Part shown: in pieces, positions 33,154 to 45,949 of the stretch
Numbering within the stretch: position 1 is the stretch's first letter
Layout of the letters: every line of letters begins with the position of its first letter
From: Progne subis subis
Lineage: Eukaryota > Chordata > Aves > Passeriformes > Hirundinidae
DNA: 64,000 bases
Direction: 5' to 3'
Assembly: GCA_022316685.1 (NCBI GenBank)
Contig: JAKJHU010000155.1
Location: 434,001 to 498,000, forward strand
The notes under the pieces: model-generated
Told to the model about the DNA's origin: nothing
The model's input: only the letters and a program-made list of their open reading frames with translations
Databases searched by the model: none
Position numbers and translations under genes: made by a program

Positions 33154-36100
33154 CTGAGAAGAGAGAAGAGTGATTTCAAACATAGCACTGGCTGAGCCTT
33201 TGCAGACATCATAGTTCTCCATGACTCTCGGAGTTGGAGGAGCCCAACTTGCTGCCCTGCAGTCAAGTACTGTCATCAGTGCCCCTCCAGCTGCAGGTAG
33301 CAAGGTCCAGCAGAGCTGCCCGGCGCTGAACTGACCTCCTCCCTCCCTGCAGATAAGAGGCCTCCTTGGCAGGCATGTAACACATTGGGAAAGGATGCTG
33401 TAGAAGACAATCTTGCCAAACCTTGGCTGTGCAGATATTGGAGATGCTCAAGAACCCAACGTTCTTCGGCAGCACCAAATACTTCTGCAGAGATTCCTTT
33501 CTTAACCAAGGCCATCAAGAGGTTAACAGAAACTGAGGTAGCTAAAACTATTTAAAATCTCCCTTGAAAGATTTTAAATACGTCTTGTATCAGTGGAGAT
33601 GACTCCAGCTTCCCAGTATGACTCAGGATTACAGGATTACAACAACTGACTGGGGAAAACAAGGCTTAGCAGTCAGCAGGCAGGCATGTCTTGAATGGGG
33701 AGGAGCCCTATAAGCTGTACACCAGCTGAGCTGGGCTTGAGCAGAAGTACAGAAACATGCTGGGGCATACCCAGCCAAATGGCAGTGCAGCACATGTGCC
33801 TGTTACCCAGCAGAACTGCTTCCCTAGAAACATCCCTGCACAGCTGCTCTTTTCACTACACTCACTGCATTAGGCTCAAAATCTAGGCTGCAAGGTAGAA
33901 GGTTCATCTCATTCTCTGCTGTCTCAAAACTTTTGCCCATTCCCCTCTGCTAGCCTGCACTGCCAGTTTGTTCCTGATGTGGTACAACACTGAATTCCAT
34001 GGGGAGAGGTTCAGGGCTGTTCTTGTGCAAGAATGAGAGGAGTAACAGGACCCAAGCCCAGTCACTTGCTGACAAACCCAGTTCTTTCTAGACAAGCCCA
34101 GGTTAATGCAGCATGCATGGCCTTTGCTGCCACTTCTCCTCTTGCACATTCCTAGTTATAAAAAGCTTCCCTCACACCCCAGAGAGGTATCTGCTCATTC
34201 TGCCAGCCCACAGAGCACACAGCAGAGATGAAGATCAGGTCAAGAGTCCACATATGTCCCACCTCATGCAAATCCTTCTTTGTGGCATGAGCCACACAGT
34301 GAAGCACCTCAACCCAGACTTCAGGAATTTCCAACATTTGGCAATGTTTGCCCAGTGTCATCCCATGGATTGTGTCAGAAGTATATTAATGCTGTTCCTC
34401 TGGCCTTCTTCAGAAGGCTGAAAATGCTGAATTCCAGTCACTGAAGCAAGTTGTTAAAATAGGATATGACATTCAGGTACGTGAACCTTGAGAAATTAAT
34501 CCTTCCCCCATGCCACCAGTGGTCCCTATCCTCCCTCCCCACCGTTTTTCATCTGACTGCAAAGCCATTTTACAGCCTCCAGGGCATGCAACTCTACTCC
34601 TGGCCCCAGTAACTACATACCTGAAAGCTGAAAGCGAGCTGCCGCAGGGGAGCAGTGGGAAGCCGGCAAGTATGTCTCAAGCTCTTCAGACTCTGAAAAA
34701 AGACTGGAGGAGACAGAGGTGGACACAGTCAGACACTCCTTTGAAGGGATGATGCCAGTTCTGAAAAGGGTGTCCCTTTTCTACCAGCTACTTAGGAGGG
34801 GCACCCTCTGATATAGCAGCTGCAGCCACTGTGCCTCCCAAGATGCCATGTTCCAGCACGTAGGAGAGATGCCAAATCCTTGTGTCACAAGATCTAGCCC
34901 CAGAGAGAGTTAAAATAGAAACACTGGGGTGGCTGACAGCACTGTACAGGAAAGGTAGCATCACAACAGCTGAGCACAGGGAACAGCCTGGGCCAGAAAG
35001 GCCTAAAATAAGCACGGACCCCAGGCACCCCCAGTTTAGCCAACCCCACCACCTCCGTGCCCTGCTGCATATACTTTTACACACAGCTGCCTTTGGGACA
35101 AAGAGAGAAGGACACACATGTACCTTCTCCAGTCTCTTTTAACTAAAGATGAAGATTTAAACAGAAGTCAAAGAACTTGATAACTCTACAAAAAGAAAGA
35201 AAGAAAAAGCTTCCAAAGCTCACCAGAATGCATATTCTGGTCTACAGTCCCTTTAGTAGCAAAACACCTAGCACTGCACTGGTAGGATGTGGCCCTCTGG
35301 CAGGAGAGCTTTTCTATCCCTTGCCTCTGTAAGCTGTTCCCATCACGTTCTCAGAAATACTTTATTTTGCTACAGAGTACAGGTAACTCTCATCAGCTTT
35401 CCACAAAGCAAAGAGAAGTAAAATGTCTGCAGAGGCTAAGAGAAGCAAGGGCAAAATAAGGCGTTTTTGTTTATCTCACATTTACATCCCTGGGGATTTA
35501 CCTCAATGTAAAAAGTTTATTTATTTATTAAGAAAAAAAAAAAGCCAGACAAAACCAACAAAAAAGCCTCAACTACAGAGAAGCAAACAAATCCCCTCTC
35601 AGTCACCAATATGCACTCAGCTGAGGCTGGAAGGTTAGGGCAGCTGAGAGTAGAAACTGCGAAATCTGGAAGCGGGATGTTTAGCCAGATGATAAGACCA
35701 TTTTTGAGAAGAAAAGAAAGAAGCTAGGGAAAGAGAAGGAAGGAAAGAAAAGCAGACCAAACTAATGACTTTTGGTGAGGAAGGGGAGGGCAAGAGGTTG
35801 AGGGGGAAGAGTTGTGACTCTGAGTAGCCCAGGTCACTGGATAAAAGGTTAAAGCTCATCGAAAACCTTGTAAGGCTTCACAGTGGTCCCCAATGAAACC
35901 AGACTAAACATTCCTGAAATTGCTATGATTAAAAAAAACTTCATGAAGTTATGTAAAAGTGTATTTAAAACCCGTCCTTTCTTTCTTTCTCCTGATGAAG
36001 ACATAGATCAATTATACATGACACATGAATGCTGTATCACTTTTTCCACGCTACTGCCCCATCCCCAGTTTATCAGGAAGCAATGAATCACAAACATGCC

Positions 36101-36351
36101 TTCCATCTCTGGTTTCCAATTCAGGCTGACTACATGGTATTAGAATTTGGGGCGTAAATGTGGAAAGCTGTTGTATGGCAGTATATGCTTGTTAATTTGA
36201 GGGACAGTCAGGCTAAAGAAACATCTCCAAACCTGAATCCATTCTTTCTGCAGTTTCCATGTTAGAATTTGAGTCACATCTGCTTGCTTTCTCAGGAGTT
36301 ACCAACTCAAATAGCCAGATTTACTATCCCTAACAGGCTCTGAAATATAAT

Positions 36352-36650
36352 AGTAGCTGTGCTGGATCAGACTAAGGTTTATCATGGCCTTTCTAGACAG
36401 CAGCCAAAAGGAGATACCTTCCCTTGCTTTGACAACAGAGGAAGCATACATGATGCCTCCCTGCATGCTCTCCAAGCCTCTAACCACTTGCTGACAGGAA
36501 CTTCCCTGAGCTGGATGTGCCACCTATGAATGAGCACTCAACAGAGTTCTCTTCCATTAATTTCTTCAACCTGCTTTTAAACTCATATGATTTTTCAGCA
36601 TCTCTAATATCATGTGGCAAAGTATGCCACAGCTTAAGGCTTTACTGTAG
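36352..36650 (-). mobile_element. ancient CR1 fragment, minus orientation
   Basis: The plus strand starts GTAGCTGTGCTGGATCAGAC and continues with AACAGAGGAAGCATACATGA, TGCTGACAGGAACTTCCCTG, TTTTTCAGCATCTCTAATAT and GGCAAAGTATGCCACAGC. These parts occur in this order in the antisense of old sauropsid CR1 copies. Both ends are uncertain. Confidence 0.75.
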
Positions 36651-39600
36651 TCATCAGCACAGTAGCTGCTGGGAAAATACAATGAAGTGGTATAATATTT
36701 CTACAGGTTTAATCTCCATGACCTGAGCAGCAGTCAGTTGAGTGCATATTTCCATAGCAGTTGTATAGCCTTCATAAACATCCAGAAAAATCCAGCTTGG
36801 TAGAAAAAAAAGGTCAAAGAACAAGAAGGACCCTTTCCTGCTGGGCTTTTTCTGAACTTCACATACTTCATGAGCCCATGTCAGTCAGCAGACCAAACTG
36901 GATCTGCATGCAGACATAGGAAAGGCACTTAGTACTGCACGGAGGGGCTGAAAAGAACAGCTGCTGCTGTCACCCTGAGTGAGCCCTAGAAGAGCAAGTA
37001 GATTGCCAGTCCACCCCTTCATACCTATTTATTCATGAAATACCACATGGTGTGAACCACTAAGGATTTGAGACCAGGGAAAACCCAAGTTTGACGGGAA
37101 AAGTATTATGAGCCAAAGCCTGGAAGTTGTTTTACAGCAAAGTAAACATGACAGGGATACCTCATGGCCTGATTTAGTAAGAGCCACCAAATGATTCAGG
37201 AGGATTGACAGAACCTGTATAGTATGAGCAATGGAGCTGAAGTTACAGCAGGTCGACTAGAGTTTTATGTGGGCCAGTTCCACTACAAGACTCCTCCTGA
37301 TGCCACTGCCACCTCTGCTGAGAGGAGGCTATCTAGCAAATCATATTTGCAGGGCAAAGGAATGTTTATCCCTACCTTCCCACCTTTCTTTATCAGCTCT
37401 CACAGTTAAGAGCTACTTAAGCCACTGCAGCTCTTGCAAGATGAGGTGTCTGTAGAAGAGGGAAAGAGTGACTACATTGCTATTCATTTCACACCTCCAA
37501 AGGATTATGGATAAAGGCACCACTACAACTGGCAACATCAGGCAAACTGAGCCATGCAAATGACAGCTACAACTATTTCCACTTGTGTTGAAAACAAATA
37601 CCTCCCTTCTTCCCCCACATACCTGCTCTCACTTAGGAGCCAAGATAATTATTAGGCCGCACCTGCTATCAGCTCCCTATTAAGTTATCAAAAAATGCTT
37701 CTTGTTCTTTAACTGCAGAAGGGTGGCTCATGACTGTCTCACTGCTACTGAGCTCCACTCAGGAAAATACCAGAGGGCTCATCGTGATAGAGTTGTTTCT
37801 ATCTTTAAGCCATGTTGTTATTCCCACTCGTGGTCCAGCCAGGGATGCGTCTCAGACCACAGATCCCTGCCCTCAGACCAAGGTATCAGGCTAAAACCTT
37901 CCCTTTCAAAAAACATATGAAACCCTTTATGCATTGTAGGGTGTGCCTTGTTGTTTCATGCTTTCACAGTATCTGTGCAACAGGGTCCTGATCCACTGAG
38001 CAAACTTCTTGATGCAAAGGTAATAATAGCTCTTCTCCATTGAAAGCTTTCCCTCACACAGGTAAACCACAGAAACTCTCTTCCATCTACACCACGTTCC
38101 AATACTTCCAGCCTCCAAATGCCCAAGGCACCACTTCTATGCATTGCTTGACCGCCTCCTGAGAATCCTTGTGAGCAATTGTTTTTCTAAGTTCCCCAAG
38201 TTCAAGCCTTTCAACTCTACTCAAGGGCTCAAAGGGCTGCAGCCCTGCAGGAACTTATCCACAGAAACAAAGCTTGTATATTGCACCAGATAAGGCCTTC
38301 TGCCCAACTCCTCTTCCCTTTCCCAATTACAACAGCAAATGCTGGATGCAGACACATGTAGGAACAAATTGAGTTACATTTTTCTAGTAACTGAGGCTTT
38401 GGTGGAGACACATTTTTATTGTTGATCAATTTCTATATAGGTGCTAAAGCCAAGCTAAGCAAAAGTTTTAATCAGTAATAGGTTGCTACTAACTAATTTC
38501 CACTTCAAGACAAATACTTCCACAAGGGGGGAATTTGATACTTTCTGCAACCAATTTGTTTCATTCCCAAGTCCCTTTTCTGTACAGCACACAGTCGTCA
38601 AGGTATTCTTTTCCCTCCAAAAACACTGGCACTCGGGTATAGGTTGCAGATAACTATTTCAATCTGAACAATCCAAATACACAAAAAGATGGCAGCCCCT
38701 CCTCCCGTACAGAATGACAAGCATTAAATCTTTTTTTTTTTTTTTTCCTTTTAACTTGTTAGAGTGAAACTAGACAGCTGAAGCCAGGAGGTTCCACGTC
38801 ACTCCAGCAGTGTAACAAACTTGATTGCTGTTGGTACAGCAGAGCTAGGACGGTGCCCAACAGAGAATGAAATGGGGCATGGGACAGAACGTCCTTTCCA
38901 GACTCACCATCTCTGGAATTGCATATCCAGTAGCTCTGAACCACAACTGGGATGATGCCCAGTAATGTGCTCTCCAATGCCATTATATAGGAGGCCTGGT
39001 ATTTAGAGGCATACTCTCCTTTCTGAAGACATTTCTTGTCTACTGCTAGAAAGGATGCCAAGAAACACAAAAATCCTCCAAAACTTCCCTTAGAGGTATT
39101 TATCTTATTGCAGTGTCATGCCCTCAGCAGTCACCTGACTGGGAAAGGGACTAAGCCAGTGTTTCCCAGCCTCTCCCTAAGGACTGAAGCCTGCCAGGGC
39201 TGTCTAATACAGTTTCAAGCAAGATTTCAGCTGATCTCTCCAGCCAGGGAAAGGTCAGAGAGACACCAGGCAGAACAGTAACTACACACAAAGGTCACTT
39301 CAGCTCTGTGCAAGCCCGTAACAGAAGCCCATCTCCCAGCCCATAATCCTCTAGAGATTATGTGGCTGTCGACTAGCAACATCCTCCATGATTATACCAA
39401 AATACTAAAACACAGACAAGATCCTGTTCCACTTGACAGGCTGACCCCCTGAGTCCAGACCACAGCTTCTTTAGCTTAGTCTTCACATTCAGACCAAGCT
39501 AAGGTACTGATGACAGACATTCCCCATGTGCTACCCCAAGCTGTTTTCAAACTGTTCATGCAGAACTCAATCCTTCCTACATTTATTAGCTATTCCTTGT

Positions 39601-39866
39601 CAGCAGCCACAGCTACAAGACAGGCTTCTACTAATATATTGCTGCTGATGTAGGAGTTAAGATTGCTGGCTGACATAGCTTTACCAGGCAGAAATTGTTT
39701 TACCAAGAAAAGGAAAAAAAAACCTGCTTTCATTTCCAATATGATGTAGGGGATCTTTAGTATTACGGGAACACAGCTCTATACAGTAACGAGACAATGT
39801 TAATGAAGGAATGTAGTGGGCTATCAAGGCACATGTTACTTTTTTCCCCCAGTTGTTCTTTGTACT

Positions 39867-39889
39867 AAAATTAATTAATTAATTAATTC
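39867..39889. repeat. (ATTA)n microsatellite
   Basis: Five uninterrupted copies of the tetranucleotide TTAA/ATTA in the PACSIN3 intron. Confidence 0.85.
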
Positions 39890-40328
39890 TCAAATACAGA
39901 ACTGAAGGAGGGAAGAAGCCAGCACCAAACCATTGTGTACCATACTCAAACAGGGCAACAGGCTATATTCATTTTTATTCAAAATGGTTGTGGGAATAAT
40001 TTAAACATTTATGTTGTGTCTATGTGTTTAGCAGCTGACAGCTTAGTAAGAAGCCACACATACAAGTTACCAGGAACAGCATTACCCTAGCTGCTTTCTT
40101 AGATCTGTGAACAGCATCATTCCTGTTCCACTCCTTAGTCACAGCATGCCCACTCTCCAGCTCTCACACTCCTTGTCTTAGCACTCTCTCAGGGCAAGGT
40201 TTTAACCCAGGCAGATATTGAGATCCTGTAATCGCTACTGTCCCACTCCCTTGGCCTCTTCACTTTTTGCTTCTATGCTGAATATTTCTCAGGGTACATC
40301 CCATCCTGCTGCATCAGTCTCTGCAAGC

Positions 40329-40430
40329 CACTTCCATTATTTCTGCCTTCTTTACTCAGGGTTAGATGAGTCCAGGGCATTTTATTGTGTTTGGATCAGT
40401 GCTGTTCATGTAAAGATCCAAACAAACCAA
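40329..40430. repeat. left arm of 102-bp inverted repeat
   Basis: The reverse complement of 40775-40876 aligns to this stretch without gaps over 102 bases, with seven mismatches by my count (about 93%). The match stops abruptly at both edges. Arms are separated by 344 bp. No transposase or known family was recognised. Confidence 0.9.
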
Positions 40431-40774
40431 GCCTGCCAGCAAAACATGCACTTCCCTTTTCATCACATGGGACCCCTAACAACTGAAAGTTCTTTCTTCC
40501 TAAATCACTGATAAACAGGTGTTTAAAGCTCTAGCCAAAGCTAGTATATCCCTCCTCAGCAGTCTCAATCCACGCTGAATGCAAACATTTTCCAGGATTT
40601 CACCTACATCTCACCTGGTAATGTTTTTTTGGTTTGTTTTTTTTCTGCACTTATTGACTGGTAAGATCAATAGTCCATCCTGTAACACAGTTACCTGGAA
40701 CTTAGTAAACCTAAGTTATTGTAGTATCATGTTGGATCAGTCTACTCTCTCCAACCAGGCTCGGAGTAAAAAGT

Positions 40775-40876
40775 TTGGTTTGTTTGGATCTTTACATGAA
40801 CAGCACTGATCCAAACAGAATAAATTGCCCTACACTCATACAATCCTGAGTAAAGAAGGCAGAAATAATGGAAGTG
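40775..40876. repeat. right arm of 102-bp inverted repeat
   Basis: Partner of 40329-40430 in opposite orientation. The two arms give near-identical short translations on opposite strands, which explains the paired open frames seen here. Confidence 0.9.
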
Positions 40877-42084
40877 ATCAGGGGTGTTCCCTGTGGTTGT
40901 GAATGGGGAGCGGGTAGGGGGCAAACTCCAGTAAGTTCCTGCCACTGGAATATTTTCCTGTGATTGAATCACCTTGCAATGCCGAGAGCAGGGATCAAGT
41001 TTACATGAATGCATTAGGAAGTCCTAAGGAAGCAGACTGCAATCAATGCAATCAAGCAACCTCTGTTAGAGCCACAAGCCAGTTAGCTCCATTCTAACAC
41101 TGAGCTTCTGGTGGTTTCTTGCTTCACTAGGTTGCACAGCAGTCAGAAGTCTCCAGTCTTCTCTGCTCCCTTCTCCCACTTGGAAGCCACAGTGAGTTTT
41201 TAACTCATCTGCAGTTCTGCAACTTCTGGGTTTCCTTTACCAGTAGTTGTCTTTTTCACCGCCTGCTTTTTGAGGAAGGGGAATGGGAGATAAGAGTTGG
41301 CAAGAAATTTGTCCTTCAGATCAAGTGTGTGACAATCATGTGACCAATTATTTCAAAGTACTGCATTTCTTTATCTGTGGTTGCATCAAATAGATTTCTG
41401 GTTTTACATGGTAAAAGCTGATTTACTAAAACTGTTTATTATGTGAATACTTTCCTTCCAAATATTCATATAATGGGGACAAAAACATGAAAGATCATCC
41501 TCAAGGCATTTCTGAAGTTCACCCAGTTCCCTGCGGAGTTTCAAGTCCCAAACAGTCTGTAGAAGGGAGTCCAACCAACTCTTTGAATTGAGAGCTGGGT
41601 AAAATAACACTGAGCGCTAGGGCATCTCTTATGGTAAAGAAGAATGAGGTTAAAGCATCACACCCATTACTTCTGTTCCAGGTGTGACCAGTTCCTCCAC
41701 TTTGACAGCAAGGCTCTTTTTTCACCTTTTGTTACCAGAGCTAGGTTTACTCTGCAGGAAAAATCTATCAGCATAAAAACAACAGCAACTTAAGGCAGAT
41801 TTCAATACCATATGAACTGGAATGACTTTAGGGTAGCTTTCACACAGAGTCATTTTGCATAATCTTTTATGGGACCAGACATGTGAAAAGAAAGCATTAT
41901 TTGCTCTGTGGACTGGAGAGAACTTCCATTCCCTTTCTAGCATCTCCTGGTTCAAGAAGAATTTGGCAGATCAGACACTTTGGAGGTATTCCACTCCTAA
42001 ACAGATTTGCCAGAGATTGAAGGTAACAAGGTTGAAGTAGGAAAGCCATTAGGAACTGACCTGCACTGTGAAGATACATACTTC

Positions 42085-42420
42085 ATTGAATCATAAAATG
42101 GTTTGGGTTGGAAGGTCATCTAGTTCCATGCCCACCTCCATGGGCTTGGATGCCCATGAGTTGACCAGGTTGTTCAAAACCCCATCCAACCTGGCCTTGA
42201 ACACTACCAGGGATGGGGCATCCACATTCTCTGGGCAACCTGTTCTAGCAAAGTAAAGAATTTCTTTGAGTAAAGAATTTCTTCATAACATCTAATCTAA
42301 ATCTCTCCTCTAGTTTAAAAGCATTCCCCCTTGTCTGATCACCATCTGCCAATGTAAAAAGTTGCTCTCCCTCTTTTTTATAAGCTCCTTTTAAGTACTG
42401 AAAGGCTGACATTCTTCTAC
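42085..42420 (-). mobile_element. CR1 LINE 3'-end fragment, minus orientation
   Basis: It begins TTGAATCATAAAATGGTTTG (antisense of the CR1 3' end), continues GGAAGGTCATCTAGTTCCAT and CCATCCAACCTGGCCTTGAA, and runs into the CTGATCACCATCTGCC region. A 17-bp unit is duplicated in tandem inside it at 42252-42285. Confidence 0.92.
42252..42285 (+). repeat. 17-bp tandem duplication inside CR1
   Basis: AGTAAAGAATTTCTTTG is followed directly by AGTAAAGAATTTCTTCA. It is a replication-slippage duplication specific to this CR1 copy. Confidence 0.8.
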
Positions 42421-44578
42421 TGAAAGGCCATGAATACTTCACACATTCTTCTTGAAGTTCATTGCCCTGCATGTCATGGAGCAACTTTTATCTACTTTCA
42501 TAGTATCTGCACAAAATCCACTCTTTCATATCAGTAGTGCCTCTTAAAATAATTTTTTGAATCTCAGGGTGAAAAACAGAACTATTAACACTTCATATCC
42601 CAAATGTTATTCAAAGTACTTTAGGATAACAGAGGGAAATGGAGCAGTCAGCCCAAAGTGCACACGTGACAGGATAGATTTTAATATTCAGCATCACTGG
42701 AATGTCATTTGCTTTCTCAGTCCACTGCCCAAAGGAATGATTTCAGTTTCTGCTCCTCAGGATTCAACCTGACATGTGAGGAAAGAACACTGGAAGGCTT
42801 TTTAAAAAATCCACAAGCACAACAAGGCAATCCAGTGCGCTTTTACTTCCCTGCAATACTCCCTGAAGCAGTTCAAAACCCTGGTTGGTTGCTTGCATTG
42901 GAATAGAAGCTTGATGGAGTCAACAGCAAGCTTTCACATGGGCTACTACAGCTCACCAGTCCTCATACAAGGCAGAGCTGACTGAAAACATCCGGAAGCA
43001 GAAGTGAATACTGTAATCATTCAAGAAGTGAAATATGCTACATCTTCTCCTAATCCTCCATGACAGCTTCTTGCCCTTGTCAGAAAAGGCAGCAAGGCCA
43101 ACAGCAGTACTGCAGCTGGTGCAGCTCAGCACCCTCAGGAGTAGGAGAGGTTTGGCTCAGCAGCAGGGGAACTGAGGGATGGCAGGAAGTTACTACCAAC
43201 AGAAAATCACCTGTAGGTGACTGAAAGGACTAACTATGTCCCTGAGAGCCCAGAAAGCAAGTACTGTATCTTCCTGCAAACAGGAGACACAGCTTGGGCA
43301 AGCTCACAGTAGGGACAGGATTGAGGAGGCTGAAGACTTAGCACTGTTACTTATGGGTTGCCTACAGCAATTGTAACTCCTCTGGCCTGGAAAAACTTAG
43401 TTGCAATAAACAGTCCTACCATAGTCACCTATTAAGAGAGCATAAAATCACACACAAACCTAATGCCTCTGGATCCAGGCCCTCGGTATCATGGAGATCT
43501 CTCACATGCCTTTTCAACAAACTACAGTGCCCAGTGACAATCAGTAGATTTAACACACAAATTCCAGCTATCACAAGTCTGAAAGGCTCATTCCCATCAC
43601 CTCATTCACAGCAAGGGGAAACCAGCAAGGCTCAAACATGATTAGGATGCCAGTCACATTTACTGCCTTATAGCAGTGCCCAGCTTCAGCCCACATTTCA
43701 GCATAAAGGAACTTGAAACTAATGTACCAGTCACTGAAACAAAGCTGGATGATTACAGCAGAGGATGCACCAGGTTCTTTGCACCGACATTTTCCTTTGT
43801 GCTGCTTGAAAAACTCGTGCCCCAACAGAGTGCATTTTGATGTTAAATGACAGTGATCACCATACTGCAAAGTAGTGGCAAAAAGCTACCACTTGAACAG
43901 CTTCTTAACTGCTCCAAGGATGCCAAGTTCTCTTGTAATTCTTCAAAGAGCAAAATCCTAAATGCCTCATTAAAACGTCCAGATACAATAGTCTATGTTT
44001 TCTGACCCATCCACTAAAGTGTTACACTAAAATATTAAGGCTTTTTTTTAATCTATCTGTCACAGTTGCCTCTCACATAGTACACTCTACACCCATTGCA
44101 CTGAATAACTTGTGATAAAACAGCTTGCCTGATCGCAAAGTCTGCTTTAAAAAGATAAGAGCTCCTTAAAGGGCTTAAACAGCTCTCCTATTGTTCAGGC
44201 ATTTCCCCATGAACTCTAAAGAGCAGCCCAAATTCACAGATCAGTGATCAGCTGATGGAAAAAAATAGAGGCAGTTTATTAATGCTCTCTGGTCAAGAGT
44301 ATAGCTTTTTCCACTGAGGCTACAAGTAGATACATTTAGCTTCTGAGGTCCCCAGTTCAATCCCTGGATGCCAGCCATGACACAGACCAAATGGTTCAAA
44401 CAACAACAGAATAATCTCCAGCCCCTGAGATGGCCAGAATAAAGACTATACAGTGTTTGCCATGCTTGCAGATATCATAAGTTCTGACAGAAGGTCCCAT
44501 CACCCTCATGGTGGTGAAGGCATTCATAAAGCTTTCCATCTCCTAAGAAGTCACATTATTGCATTACTGATCTCTTAC

Positions 44579-44614
44579 CTATATATATATGCATGTGTGT
44601 ATGTATATGTATAT
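44579..44614. repeat. AT/GT dinucleotide microsatellite
   Basis: An alternating TATATATATATGCATGTGTG-type tract. Confidence 0.8.
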
Positions 44615-45949
44615 TAATTCTCTGATATATATTTCTTTTCTTTCTGTTGGAAATTCATGAACATCCAGGAAAACCCAGAAGATTCAGGCTAGGTCTTATA
44701 TGATCCACAAAAACCTAAAATGACTAAAAGTACCCGTCACTACCTTGTGAAGAAATTAATTCAGGCTTTTATGACTTGGTTACACACACAGTGTGCCAGT
44801 GACCTGCAGCATTTTGGTGTAGTCCAGTCACACACAAGCCTATTCATTTAATGACATTTGATAATGGAATTCCAGGTGGGCAGTTGTTCTCAGCCCTATA
44901 CATGGGTGACACACTGAAGTTACTGCTTTTTACAGCCTGAGAAGGAGACAGTCTTCACTTGAACAAGTGCAGGCAAGCCAGAGAACCTCAAACACAGAGG
45001 TCAAAAGAAAAAAATAAAAAAGGGAATAAAGCAATACAATAGACCAGGCACAGAATAGGGAAGGCAGCAGGCAGCTGATCAAGCTCACACATTCATTCTG
45101 TTCCAAGCTGCAACTCAAAGGACAATCTAGTAAATATTTTAGGGAACTTCTAGAGAAACACCATAATCACACAAAACACTATCAAAGTAGAATCCATCTC
45201 AGACAAAGAACATTGTGGGCTTCAGGGAAAGGTGAATCCTTGCATGAAAGAATGTGCCCAGTTACACAACTCATGGGGAGAAGCTCCACTTTAACTCCAC
45301 CCAGAGACCAGCTCACACCTGGAGCAAGGAGTATGTGGACCAGTATCATTTTACCCCACACACCACAGTTGTGCATTCTACTGTCACTCCTTCCCAAGAA
45401 TGACTTGAGTCACCTTCTGTAAGGCTTAGTGACTTCTTAGTGACACTTCAGTTCCAGGGTGGAGTGGGAGGCTCTTCTTGGGTTCTGCACTGCAATCAAT
45501 TACCATCATATCAGAAATTCCTTTGTGCGAATCAGACCGGCGGTTGATTTGAAGGGGAGAGAAGTTAACTTCCAGCCTCAGGAAGTAGGGAGCACCAGTT
45601 CTAGAACGAGGGTAAGAAAGTCAACAAAAAGGGCAGACTATTTCCTAGGGCCAGGAACAAGTGTCTGGCGGTGGTCAGCTAACCTCGCCCGCCCCACCAA
45701 GCCCTGAGCCTTCCTGCATGCCTGAAGAACTGAAGCAAGCAAAGAACACATAGTTGGCACAGAAAGTGGTGGAACAGGTTAATGCGTTTGGGCCACGCTA
45801 GCTTCATTTATCGATAGCTTTGCAGAGATCATGGAATCCTCCTCCCGTGCCCAGTGACAAATCAGACTGTCTTCTCAAGCACTGGATATTCAGGCCCACT
45901 AATACCCTCCCTGTTTATCAGCTTTCTCCTGCCCTAGGCTGGAGAGGAC

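Noticed and set aside
40218..41014. Two similar ~95-aa frames as duplicated genes
   Set aside because: The similarity is exactly the 102-bp inverted repeat, read on opposite strands; the rest of the frames are unrelated and short.
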